Positions 14,738 through 20,624 of a stretch of 20,624 nt of DNA are shown in pieces. A program made the position numbers and the translations under genes. Origin of the DNA: UBA288 sp964461885 (lineage in GTDB: Archaea; Halobacteriota; Methanomicrobia; Methanomicrobiales; Methanospirillaceae). The notes beneath the pieces are model-generated. The model was given only the letters and a program-made list of their open reading frames with translations, did not search any database and was not told the origin of the DNA. The DNA is taken from positions 1-20,624 of the forward strand of contig CAYWVY010000040.1 of the NCBI GenBank assembly GCA_964461885.1. Direction: 5' to 3'. Each line of letters begins with the position of its first letter. Positions within the stretch are counted from its first letter, which is position 1.

Positions 14738-14898
14738 AAAACGACCGGTCGATATCGTTCCAATGCCTGCCGTGTACGGAATGAATAGCCCTTTCCAGCG
14801 TTCTAATCACCGCACTTGGAGCAGCGAGCCGCCGTTCCGGAGGCCCGGCTTTGCAGAAAGACGGGAGCGGGCCGTTGCCGCCGGAGGCGCCCGGGCCG
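14738..14898. other. Spacer between the small membrane gene and the KGG locus
   Basis: About 160 bases between convergent genes with no supported gene. A minus-strand frame ends in ARCSKCGD just before a stop at about 14807, which looks like the tail of a zinc ribbon, but no start or upstream domain could be traced, so it is left as chance. Confidence 0.4.
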
Positions 14899-15298
14899 TT
14901 AAAAAGAGGAGAGGTCGTCAGTCCCGACTGGCGGACCCGCCCGAGGACTTCCCGGAACTGCCCGGAGTGCCGCTCCGGCCGCCGCCCTTCTCCTCTCGTC
15001 GGCGCATTCTGTGAACTGGCCCTTTTTTTCCCGGCACCTGTCGATCTCGGGATCGTAGTGAGCGCCCCCGGAGGAGCTGCCGGAGGCACTGCGGACCCCG
15101 CTACCGCCGCTCGATGAACTGTCCGGGCTTCCGCTGGCAGAGGCAGAAGTGGATCGACCGCTCTTTTTACCGCTCGATCCGCTCGAGGAGCTATCGCATC
15201 CACCGTGCGACGCCTCGCCGCCCTTCCCTGGTCTCTTTATCGGCCGAAGCCAGGCCCCGACGCTCGTTCGAACCCCTGTCAAGGTTCGGGATGTACAA
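14899..15298 (-). pseudogene. KGG-motif (stress-type) Ser-rich protein gene, disrupted by a 14-nt deletion
   Basis: In one frame, from a possible TTG at 15298, the sequence reads YIPNLDRGSNERRGLASADK then ETR. Next comes a shift to another frame that continues KGGEASHGGCDSSSSGSSGK and a long Ser/Gly tail. Compared with both motifs in the neighbouring gene (ETLKRVASEGGKVSH, ETRERVARAGGEASH), 4 nt instead of 18 lie between the ETR and GG codons, at 15223-15226. A 14-nt deletion therefore removes the core and breaks the frame. KGG proteins (Con-10/GsiB-like) are small hydrophilic stress proteins. The tail contains a less repetitive part, GAHYDPEIDRCREKKGQFTE, before the stop at 14899. One frame over, near 14918, an ending GSASRD mirrors the STGRD end of the neighbour. 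A TATA-like CCTTATACTT lies near 15397-15406. Confidence 0.55.
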
Positions 15299-15547
15299 TA
15301 CCCTGCAGGCCTGTCAGGCACCGCGACACCCCTGCTGCCGGCCGGTCTAGTAAACGCTTGTGCCGAAAGGAGACATTCGGGGATACTGGGGGAAGTATAA
15401 GGCTCCTGTCCATGAACGTTGTGTTCCATTCCACCAGGCCCAATCGACGGTTCTCGCAGAGAGCGCGACTGTATCCCGAGCGATCAGAGAAACGGGTCCG
15501 GAATGCACCTCCCGGCACGGGGCCGAAACCCGGGGAGGGATTTCTGC
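15299..15547. other. Spacer within the KGG locus
   Basis: About 250 bases between the broken KGG gene and the cysteine-rich micro-gene. It contains a minus-strand TATA-like CCTTATACTT (about 15397-15406). No frame shows convincing coding character. Confidence 0.4.
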
Positions 15548-15712
15548 CTATCGACCGCCACCGATCGGCGGGTAATCGCAGGCAGAGCAGAGGCTGACGG
15601 TTCCGCCGTACGGCAGGAGCACAGCCGTTCGGCACGCGCTGCACTTTTCGCCGAGGCAGAGCACGAGCAGCCCGTTCCGGCCGCTGACGAGCGGGCAGAT
15701 TCGGTCGTCCAT
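15548..15712 (-). CDS. 54-residue cysteine-rich, probably zinc-binding protein
   Basis: A micro-gene that reads MDDRICPLVSGRNGLLVLCL at its start, then GEKCSACRTAVLLPYGGTVS and LCSACDYPPIGGGR. Two CxxC pairs (C24/C27 and C42/C45) are spaced like a zinc ribbon, with additional cysteines at 6 and 19 that could make a second site. The stop TAG is at 15548-15550. A TTACATTTACC element about 30-35 bases before the ATG is a plausible TATA box, giving a nearly leaderless transcript. The gene lies between two KGG-motif genes on the same strand. No family was recognised; it may be a nucleic-acid-binding or metal-buffering partner of the KGG proteins, which is inference. The ordered cysteine spacing and sensible promoter position argue against chance. 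Confidence 0.6.
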   Translation of the reverse strand: MDDRICPLVSGRNGLLVLCLGEKCSACRTAVLLPYGGTVSLCSACDYPPIGGGR

Positions 15713-15778
15713 GAGAAGAGTATCGGGGGCGGAAGGGGTAAATGTAACAGTAGTAGGGGTGGTGAAGGAGATAGTGCC

Positions 15779-16092
15779 TCAGTCCCGTCCCGTTGAGCTC
15801 TTCGAGGAACTGCTGCTGGAGGAGCTGCTGCCGCGTCCACCGTGCGATGCCTCCCCGCCGGCGCGTGCAACCCGCTCGCGCGTCTCCTCATCGGTCGAGG
15901 CGAGTCCGCGGTTCGACCCCTCGCGCCCCCGCCGGACGATCCGCCGCGGCCGTCCCCAGACGAGCTCGAGGACTTCTTGTCGTCGTTCTTGTGCGATACC
16001 TTGCCGCCCTCACTGGCGACGCGTTTCAGCGTTTCTTCATCCGCTGAGGTGAGTCCGCGACGCTCATTCGATCCCTTATCGCTTTCCGGCAT
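15779..16092 (-). CDS. Ser-rich protein with two KGG motifs (apparent frameshift between them)
   Basis: The first frame starts MPESDKGSNERRGL, has the motif TSADEETLKRVASEGGKVSH (about 15-34), and a Ser/Gly/Lys stretch. After about 15935 it becomes noise-like. In the -1 frame a second motif appears at once: EGSNRGLASTDEETRERV, ARAGGEASHGG, a run of nine serines and the end KSSTGRD with TGA at 15779-15781. The second motif has no ATG, GTG or TTG of its own after the preceding stop, so both belong to one gene. A single missing base in the G-rich run at about 15916-15935 restores a protein of about 104 residues. KGG-motif proteins are hydrophilic and linked to stress and desiccation. The start has GGAGTG four bases upstream and a promoter at about 16150-16160. 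Confidence 0.7.
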
Positions 16093-16119
16093 CTTTCACT
16101 CCGATACAGGGCTTATTTC

Positions 16120-16160
16120 GACCCTGCAACGAGGGTCAATGCACGATCCTATATTAAATA
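16120..16160 (-). promoter_or_regulatory. Promoter and dyad of the two-motif KGG gene
   Basis: On the minus strand TTATTTAATATAGG (about 16148-16161) is a strong TATA element, placing initiation near 16130. An inverted repeat GACCCT (16120-16125) and AGGGTC (16132-16137) with a six-base loop straddles that point and could be an operator. A second dyad ATATAT-TTGA-ATATAT lies at 16177-16192 just upstream. Confidence 0.5.
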
Positions 16161-16272
16161 ATTTTCACACAATGAGATATATTTGAATATATAATGTCCT
16201 TTTAAACTCTTTAAAATCCGATCTCACCCGCCTTCCGGCAGATACATCCGTTTCCACCGGGGCCACCTCGAC

Positions 16273-16284
16273 AATCCTTATGAG
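16273..16284 (+). promoter_or_regulatory. TATA box of the cohesin-like gene
   Basis: AATCCTTATGAG lies about 27 bases before the GTG at 16306, so initiation should coincide with the start codon. The ATG inside this element opens only a seven-codon frame and is not a start. Confidence 0.45.
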
Positions 16285-16305
16285 CGCCACTACCCAATCG
16301 TAGGT

Positions 16306-17499
16306 GTGAACATCTCGCAACCCTGGGGAGCCCGTCTCCTTGTCACCGGCCTGCTCCTGGTGATCCTCATTGGAGCCGTGGTCCTCCCCGTCTCCGGCGC
16401 CACAGGCTCGACGGGCACCGCGACCGTCTCGTCCGGTACGACGGTTCCTATGCCCCTCGGGACGACTGCGTCCGCCGCCACAACGACTGCCGTCACGACG
16501 ACGAAAGTGACTCCGACAGCGGCCGCGAAGGTAGTTGCCGCGAAGACGATGGCTCCGACCGCGCAGCCCACAACGGTGAAGACCGCCAAGCCGATCACGA
16601 GCCCGCCAAAGACCACGGTCCCGACCACGAAGATCCCGGCGACCACGGCACCGACACAGGCTGCTGCAGCCGTTTCTGGCCTGCCGCCCGCGTCGACCGT
16701 CGTGACCGCTCCGACGATCGTGCCCGGCTCGTTCACCGTGCCGGCCGGTACAGGCATCTTCTCGATCGCATCGGTCGGCAACGTACCCGTCGGCGGCGAC
16801 GGCGTGGTCCAGCTTATTGTCGACAATGGGTGGACTCCGCTCTTTGGCGACACGTACATCGATATCAGCTGGGATCCGTCCATAGTTGCGTACCAGTCCT
16901 CGGTCATCAAGGTCCTGAACACGACTGCGGCAGTCTCGAGCGACCACTCCGTGCGGGTCATGCTCGGAGACTTCCGCCGCGGGTATCCGCAAGGGAAGTA
17001 TCCGCTGGCGGCCATCACCCTCCGGGCGCTCCGCGAGGGCACCTCGACGCTCACGGTCTCGGTCGACCACGTGCGGTACTGGTCCAAGGACTTCACCGAG
17101 TTCACTGATATCACCGCGACCGCCTCGGGCCGGAGCGGGATCTTCTCGACGGGCGCGCTTCCTGTCGAGACCCAGCCGCTCGTGACCTTCACCCAGAACA
17201 CGCTCGCTCCGGTCTCCTACCCGGTGAACGAAATGGACGTGGGCTTCGCGTCCACGGCGCAGACGACCACCGTCGCGACGACAGCGCCGGATACGGCCGC
17301 AACGGTCGCGACACAGCCCCCGTATACCGTGATTACGACCGTCGTCGAACCGTCCCCGTCCGCCAGCCAGACCCTGAACAGCTCGTACGCCCCCGTCGCG
17401 ACCAGGGTCCAGACCTCGGGCCTCCCGTCGGCGACTGTTGTCGTGGTCTCGCTCGCCATCCTCGCCGGGGTGGCCCTGTTCATTCGGCGCAGGGGATGA
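16306..17499 (+). CDS. Membrane-anchored surface protein with a cohesin-like domain
   Basis: A 397-residue protein starting with GTG. A signal peptide (about 9-32, LLVTGLLLVILIGAVVLPVS) is followed by a long Thr/Ala/Pro/Lys linker up to about 130. A beta-rich domain at about 145-285 resembles cohesin/carbohydrate-binding folds: GIFSIASVGNVPVGGDG, IDISWDPSIVAYQSSVI, YPLAAITLRALREGTSTLTV, and a closing FTEFTDITATA. A second Thr-rich spacer leads to a transmembrane anchor ATVVVVSLAILAGVALFI with RRRG. The GTG start is supported by the TATA box at 16273-16284, implying leaderless translation. In archaea such domains are found on cell-surface proteins, and dockerin partners were not seen in this window. 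It is followed by another exported protein gene on the same strand with its own promoter. Confidence 0.85.
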   Translation: MNISQPWGARLLVTGLLLVILIGAVVLPVSGATGSTGTATVSSGTTVPMPLGTTASAATTTAVTTTKVTPTAAAKVVAAKTMAPTAQPTTVKTAKPITSPPKTTVPTTKIPATTAPTQAAAAVSGLPPASTVVTAPTIVPGSFTVPAGTGIFSIASVGNVPVGGDGVVQLIVDNGWTPLFGDTYIDISWDPSIVAYQSSVIKVLNTTAAVSSDHSVRVMLGDFRRGYPQGKYPLAAITLRALREGTSTLTVSVDHVRYWSKDFTEFTDITATASGRSGIFSTGALPVETQPLVTFTQNTLAPVSYPVNEMDVGFASTAQTTTVATTAPDTAATVATQPPYTVITTVVEPSPSASQTLNSSYAPVATRVQTSGLPSATVVVVSLAILAGVALFIRRRG

Positions 17500-17552
17500 C
17501 CGGCCCCCCCAGGCTTTTAGAGGCCCTATCAAGACTCCAGCAAACACATAAT

Positions 17553-17562
17553 GGTAAATATC
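17553..17562 (+). promoter_or_regulatory. TATA box of the lamin-tail-like gene
   Basis: GGTAAATATC lies about 25 bases before the ATG at 17582. No ribosome binding site precedes the start (ATCTCTATG), consistent with a leaderless transcript. Confidence 0.5.
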
Positions 17563-17581
17563 TTCCCGTCAACTGATCTCT

Positions 17582-18718
17582 ATGAGGCCATGGCAGCGGG
17601 GTAGACGGTTGATCGCGGTCTGCGGTTTCCTTCTCCTGCTCTTCTCAGGCGTCGCCGCGGCAGCGGTCGTCACCGACTCGCCCATCGTTATCTCGAAGAT
17701 CGTCGCCGACGGCGACCGGATGACGGTCACGCTCCTGAACACCGCCCCGTACCCGGTCGTGGTCGGGGGCTGGATGATCGCCGCGGCCGGCGAGCGAGCC
17801 ATGCTGCCTGCCGGAACAGCCCTTGCCGGGCTTGCCCGTACCAATGTTCCCATGGTCCGGCCAGCCGGGACGGAGGCTTTCACGATGACGCTCGGGTCGC
17901 CCGAAGGCGAGACGATGCAGGTGCTCGAGGATCCAGCCCACGTCTGGGTCGCAGGCGACGTCTTCTCCCTCCACGGGGTCGACCGGTACCGCTACATCGT
18001 CGTGTATACACGTGACACCGAAGATGGCCTGGTCCACGGCTGCTACGAGGTTGACCTGGTGGACCCGGGCCGCTACGAGGTCTCGCAGTACATCCACAGT
18101 CAGGAGGTCTTCGGCGACGCGTTCATCGCGGAGCAGGGCGGTCGGTTCATCGAGAACGTCCCGCTCGATGAAGTCGTGATAACGGACGATACCCCCGCGG
18201 ACGGCGGGAAGACGTACTTCGGCCTGACCCTCGGCAAGATCTTCGGCGCGGCAAATGCCCCGCTGCCGACAACACCGAAGCCGGTCCCGACAGCCCCGCA
18301 CTGGCCGACGCCGGCACCAGTTCAGGCCACTACGGCACAGACAGTGGCCCCGACGGGGACGGCCGACCTGACACAGACGCCCGCACCCGCCCCGACCGCC
18401 ACCGCGACGACCTCGCAGCCCGTCGCGACAGAGCCGACCCCCCCGGTTTCGACGGCGCTCCCGGTCTTCACGCCGGCCACCGCACCTGTCCTCGAGCCCA
18501 CGCCCGAGCCTGTTGTGACCTCCGCACCGGTCCCTGTCTGGGGCAAGCGGTTCGCGGCCTGGCAGGCGCCGTCCACGTCGGGACGGCGAGTGGCCGCGTC
18601 GGTCACGCCCGAGGCGACAGTGACTGTCGGCGCGAAGGCGACCCGGCCGGCCCGGTCATTCGCCCGCGTGTACCCGCGCTGGTCGCCGTTCGCACGGGCG
18701 ACACCGCACGCGGCCTGA
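17582..18718 (+). CDS. Secreted protein with a lamin-tail-like domain and Pro/Thr-rich tail
   Basis: A 378-residue exported protein. The signal peptide spans about 1-28 (RLIAVCGFLLLLFSGVAAAA). A beta-rich domain at about 29-115 (IVISKIVADGDRMTVTLLNT, then YPVVVGGWMIAAAGERAMLP) has the pattern of a lamin-tail (LTD) domain, in which a strand VTLLN is followed by a GW turn. A second region up to about 215 (HVWVAGDVFSLHG, YRYIVVYTRDTEDGLVHGCY) is unassigned. The rest is a Pro/Thr/Ala linker ending in an Arg-rich segment (RSFARVYPRWSPFARATPHA) without a transmembrane anchor, unlike its neighbours. It could be secreted or held to the envelope by its basic end. The domain call is by pattern only and moderate. 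Confidence 0.75.
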   Translation: MRPWQRGRRLIAVCGFLLLLFSGVAAAAVVTDSPIVISKIVADGDRMTVTLLNTAPYPVVVGGWMIAAAGERAMLPAGTALAGLARTNVPMVRPAGTEAFTMTLGSPEGETMQVLEDPAHVWVAGDVFSLHGVDRYRYIVVYTRDTEDGLVHGCYEVDLVDPGRYEVSQYIHSQEVFGDAFIAEQGGRFIENVPLDEVVITDDTPADGGKTYFGLTLGKIFGAANAPLPTTPKPVPTAPHWPTPAPVQATTAQTVAPTGTADLTQTPAPAPTATATTSQPVATEPTPPVSTALPVFTPATAPVLEPTPEPVVTSAPVPVWGKRFAAWQAPSTSGRRVAASVTPEATVTVGAKATRPARSFARVYPRWSPFARATPHAA

Positions 18719-18728
18719 CCAGCCCGTC

Positions 18729-18741
18729 TCTTTTTTCCCCC
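18729..18741 (+). terminator. T-run terminator after the lamin-tail-like gene
   Basis: TCTTTTTTCCCCC follows the stop by about ten bases and contains a six-T run. Confidence 0.5.
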
Positions 18742-18907
18742 GGCAACGAGTGTGCCGAACCACTAATCGGGCAGCTCAGCGATGTGGGTTCTGCGGAATC
18801 GGGCACTCCTCCATGGGCTTCATCGACGGCGTCCTGCTCGGGCCAACCATGATGATCGCAGTTCCGGCCGGATCATGGTACAATGAGAGAACCCCTAACG
18901 GAACATA

Positions 18908-18921
18908 CGGTTAATATTTTA
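18908..18921 (+). promoter_or_regulatory. TATA box of the tRNA-Cys gene
   Basis: CGGTTAATATTTTA lies about 30 bases before the predicted 5' end of the tRNA, the expected distance for an archaeal tRNA promoter. Its presence suggests that the unusual tRNA is transcribed. Confidence 0.55.
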
Positions 18922-18945
18922 GAAGGTGTTTTGCCGGTTGGACCA

Positions 18946-19017
18946 TCCAGGGTGGCGGAGAGGCTACGCGGTTGATTGCAGGTCAACTTTACTCTGGTTC
19001 ACGTCCAGACCCTGGCT
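18946..19017 (+). tRNA. tRNA-Cys (GCA), with unusual positions
   Basis: A cloverleaf of 72 nt folds as follows. The acceptor is TCCAGGG/CCCTGGC with T73. The D-arm has GCG/CGC and the GAGAGGCTA loop. The anticodon stem is GTTGA/TCAAC with loop TTGCAGG (anticodon GCA). The variable loop is TTTAC, and the T-stem is TCTGG/CCAGA with loop TTCACGT. GCA plus U73 identifies cysteine. Departures are a T1-C72 mismatch instead of G1-C72, G at position 38 and C at the normally invariant A58. A CCA end is not encoded (CTC follows). It may be a functional but divergent tRNA, a tRNA pseudogene, or a copy with sequence errors. A TATA box is placed correctly. Confidence 0.65.
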
Positions 19018-20035
19018 CTCGACATCTGCTCTACCCCGATGCGGGTGCGGCAGAGTGGAGGGTGGGCATCGGTCGGGCGGTGCTGCCACCCATCGCCAGT
19101 TTTTTTCCCGGTTGCCGCGACTGTCGCGGTTGCACTGCATCGGTGTTTTGTAAGATGGATGATCAGATCGGTCGCCTCTTTCCCCGCGCCGCGGAGCGGC
19201 GATGCGGCTTTCGACCTTCAGCTCAGCTTTGCCAGGACTTCGGTGGCGGCATCATGCACGGGCCGTTTGGCATCCATGCGCGGCCGTCCCCGGTCCTGCG
19301 ATCCCCGGCATCGCCGAAACTTCCCGGTGACTCCGCGCCGCCTCCTGCAAAGATTCATATCGTTCCCCGAGCATGCCGATCTGCGGTTCGACGGTCAGGG
19401 TGGCAGCATTCCGGAAAGCCGCATCCCTTCTCTCGCCCCGTGCCCGGGTTGACCCATCGCCATCCGTCTCCCGCTTCGGCGTTTCGATCTCCTGTCTGTC
19501 GGGCCCGCTTGGTCTCCATGGCCCGGGTATCTGGAGGTCAAAAAACCAAAAGCTCCGTGGGGCCTGAAAGCTGGCGCGAGATCTGTCGGGCCGATCCGGT
19601 GATCCTGGGCGGGATGGACGGCACAGATTTGGGTGCTGACCCTGCGGAGGTGGTTGTGGAGGCCGGACACCGAACCGGGCGGGGCAGGTTGCCGGCCTGG
19701 CCAGGGCTGGAGCCAACTGGGGACTGCGGTGGGATCACTTTCACACCGCAATCATCGCCACTCATATACCCTGCCGCCCAGGATCTCCCTGTTGCTGCAG
19801 TGACCCTGGCGCCGGCTCCGCATCGATGGTGACCGCGATGAATTACACGAACAAACGCAACCTTTCTGCCCGCTCCCGATATCGGCCAGGCTCGATCGAC
19901 TGCTCCCGGGGCGCGGGCGACGGTTGCCTGCCCGGACTCGCACGGGGGATCGACAGGCGGTTCGCGAGAGGAAGGGGGGACGGGGGCTGAGATGACGTGG
20001 GTCACCCGGTTCGGTTTCCCCGGGGTGGAGGCTGG
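19018..20035. other. Gene-poor 1-kb segment
   Basis: No frame on either strand looks convincingly coding: the long open frames have Arg/Pro/Ser-rich composition, overlap each other, and lack promoters or ribosome binding sites, and one runs across the tRNA. Visible elements are a T7 run at 19100-19106, a 15-base palindrome CCGCGACTGTCGCGG at 19115-19129, and a TATA-like CTCATATACC at about 19759-19768. It might be decayed DNA or hold an unrecognised RNA. Confidence 0.5.
19115..19129. repeat. Perfect 7-1-7 palindrome CCGCGAC-T-GTCGCGG
   Basis: Two seven-base arms mirror each other around a single T, eight bases after a T7 run. It is a candidate protein-binding site or, with the T-run, part of a termination or attenuation structure. 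No regulator can be assigned. Confidence 0.4.
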
Positions 20036-20254
20036 ATGGGACGGATCTTCCTGAGCCCGCGTCTGAGCGTGCACTTAACGGCCGAGCGCTGGCGCCGACT
20101 CGGCCTCGTCGGCCGCGAGTCGGATCGGGCCACGCTTGGCCGGCTAATAGGGATGGCAGTCGCCCACTCGAGCGAGGCGTTCTTCGCACTCGACGCCCCC
20201 CTCGAGGCCGTGCTCGTCTCTATCTTTTTCGAGATCTCGAGAGAGGGCGAGTGA
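20036..20254 (+). CDS. Small hypothetical protein (72 aa)
   Basis: A 72-residue protein whose first part (MGRIFLSPRLSVHLTAERWR) leads into RRLGLVGRESDRATLGRLIG, MAVAHSSEAFFALDAPLEAV and LVSIFFEISREGE. The amphipathic, mostly helical pattern with Arg-rich first half could be a ribbon-helix-helix-like or other small DNA-binding protein, but no family was recognised. The start at 20036 is supported by GTGGAGG five bases upstream, while the longer frame from 19997 is not. Codon use is GC-rich like the core genes here. It stands alone between a gene-poor segment and the tRNA-Leu gene. Confidence 0.5.
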   Translation: MGRIFLSPRLSVHLTAERWRRLGLVGRESDRATLGRLIGMAVAHSSEAFFALDAPLEAVLVSIFFEISREGE

Positions 20255-20525
20255 CGTGCAGCACTCGTACTGTTCCTGCACAGGGCTCTCCGCTAATTCC
20301 AAAATAGAACCGCTCAGGTGCTGGCTGTATACACATTGCCCTACCCTCCTCGTAGGGGCGTATCTGACCCACGGCTGTGAGACAGAGGCGTGAGTCCGGA
20401 TCGTGCAATAGCCTCAATGATGCCCCTCCCAGGTTCTCACGCTCCAGAGCGGGGGCGGTGCCGGCGAGGTGTCGCAGATCTACCGCGTAGATAGATCGGT
20501 GCTGATTCAAAACGGTAAAGAGAAA
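20255..20525. other. Spacer before tRNA-Leu with two short dyads
   Basis: About 270 bases of lower GC than the surroundings. Dyads are CCCTAC/GTAGGG at 20339-20357 and ATCTAC-CGC-GTAGAT at 20478-20492. A minus-strand open frame covers most of it but has mixed codon use unlike the neighbours, so no gene is called. Confidence 0.4.
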
Positions 20526-20610
20526 TGCGAAGGGCCGGATTCGAACCGGCGAACCTCTTCAGGAACGGATCTTAAGTCCGTCTCCGTTGGCCGGGCTTGG
20601 ATACCTTCGC
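20526..20610 (-). tRNA. tRNA-Leu (TAA)
   Basis: An 85-nt type II tRNA on the minus strand. The acceptor is GCGAAGG/CCTTCGC with A73. The D-arm begins TCCAAGCCCGGCCAACGGA. The anticodon stem is ACGGA/TCCGT with loop CTTAAGA (anticodon TAA). A long variable arm (TCCTGAAGAGGTTC) follows, and the T-arm is GCCGG/CCGGC with loop TTCGAAT. The long variable arm, TAA anticodon and A73 define leucine. CCA is not encoded; a T-rich stretch (TTTCTCTTT) follows at the 3' side and may terminate transcription. Its promoter would lie beyond the last bases of the window. Confidence 0.95.
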
Positions 20611-20624
20611 GCGAATACTCTGTT

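Noticed and set aside
18972..19832. 286-codon plus-strand open frame
   Set aside because: It starts inside the tRNA-Cys gene, is Arg/Pro/Ser-rich without a domain, and competing frames of similar quality exist on both strands.
19826..19990. 54-codon plus-strand frame after a TATA-like element
   Set aside because: Arg/Gly/Ser-rich without motif or ribosome binding site; position after CTCATATACC is the only support.
20220..20510. 96-codon minus-strand open frame next to tRNA-Leu
   Set aside because: Codon use is mixed and AT-richer than genuine genes here; no domain recognised and it overlaps the better-supported small gene at its end.
1..20624. CRISPR array or insertion sequence
   Set aside because: No regularly spaced direct repeats and no transposase or terminal inverted repeats were seen by eye; only short dyads and protein-level repeats (PEGA, KGG) occur.

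Overview
The window looks like GC-rich chromosomal DNA of a methanogenic euryarchaeon, most likely order Methanomicrobiales. The grounds are an archaeal-type alanyl-tRNA synthetase with an N-terminal four-cysteine motif, a DUF5320/NifX-family/ferredoxin/Mrp-ATPase cluster of the kind found in methanogens, archaeal TATA promoters, many leaderless starts, and exported proteins with PEGA, fasciclin and cohesin-like domains joined by Thr/Pro-rich linkers. This assignment is inferred from gene content; no species marker was compared.

Layout. (1) 1-1700, minus strand: a SAM-dependent methyltransferase, a DUF134 helix-turn-helix regulator and the N-terminus of an ABC ATPase. (2) 2072-4212, plus strand: DUF5320 protein, NifX-family protein, 2[4Fe-4S] ferredoxin, second NifX-family protein and an Mrp/NBP35-type ATPase, apparently one Fe-S or metallocluster module. 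The divergent DUF134 protein is a candidate regulator and an inverted repeat covers the promoter. (3) 4584-7893: alaS, overlapped by 8 nt by a membrane-anchored winged-helix protein. (4) 8030-9463: an exported protein with one PQQ-like blade and a fasciclin domain. (5) 9528-10680: encapsulated ferritin-like protein plus encapsulin shell, an iron-storage nanocompartment operon behind a leader that can form three consecutive hairpins. (6) 10762-12366: a six-repeat PEGA surface protein, convergent with a CPA2 cation/proton antiporter carrying a TrkA-type domain (12369-14394, minus). (7) 14447-16092: a small membrane protein, then a minus-strand KGG-motif locus with one disrupted copy, a previously overlooked 54-residue cysteine-rich micro-gene and a two-motif copy with an apparent frameshift. 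(8) 16306-18718: a cohesin-like membrane-anchored protein and a secreted lamin-tail-like protein. (9) 18719-20624: an unusual tRNA-Cys(GCA), about 1 kb without a convincing gene, one small hypothetical gene, and tRNA-Leu(TAA) on the minus strand.

The themes are Fe-S/metal handling, iron sequestration and cell-surface proteins. Three apparent single-base frameshifts lie at or beside short homopolymer runs (near 9182, 14357 and 15925), so assembly errors must be excluded before biology is read into them. A 14-nt deletion in the KGG core near 15223-15226 is harder to explain that way. The items most worth following are the structured encapsulin leader, the KGG/cysteine-rich micro-gene locus, the aberrant tRNA-Cys and the regulated NifX/Mrp module.
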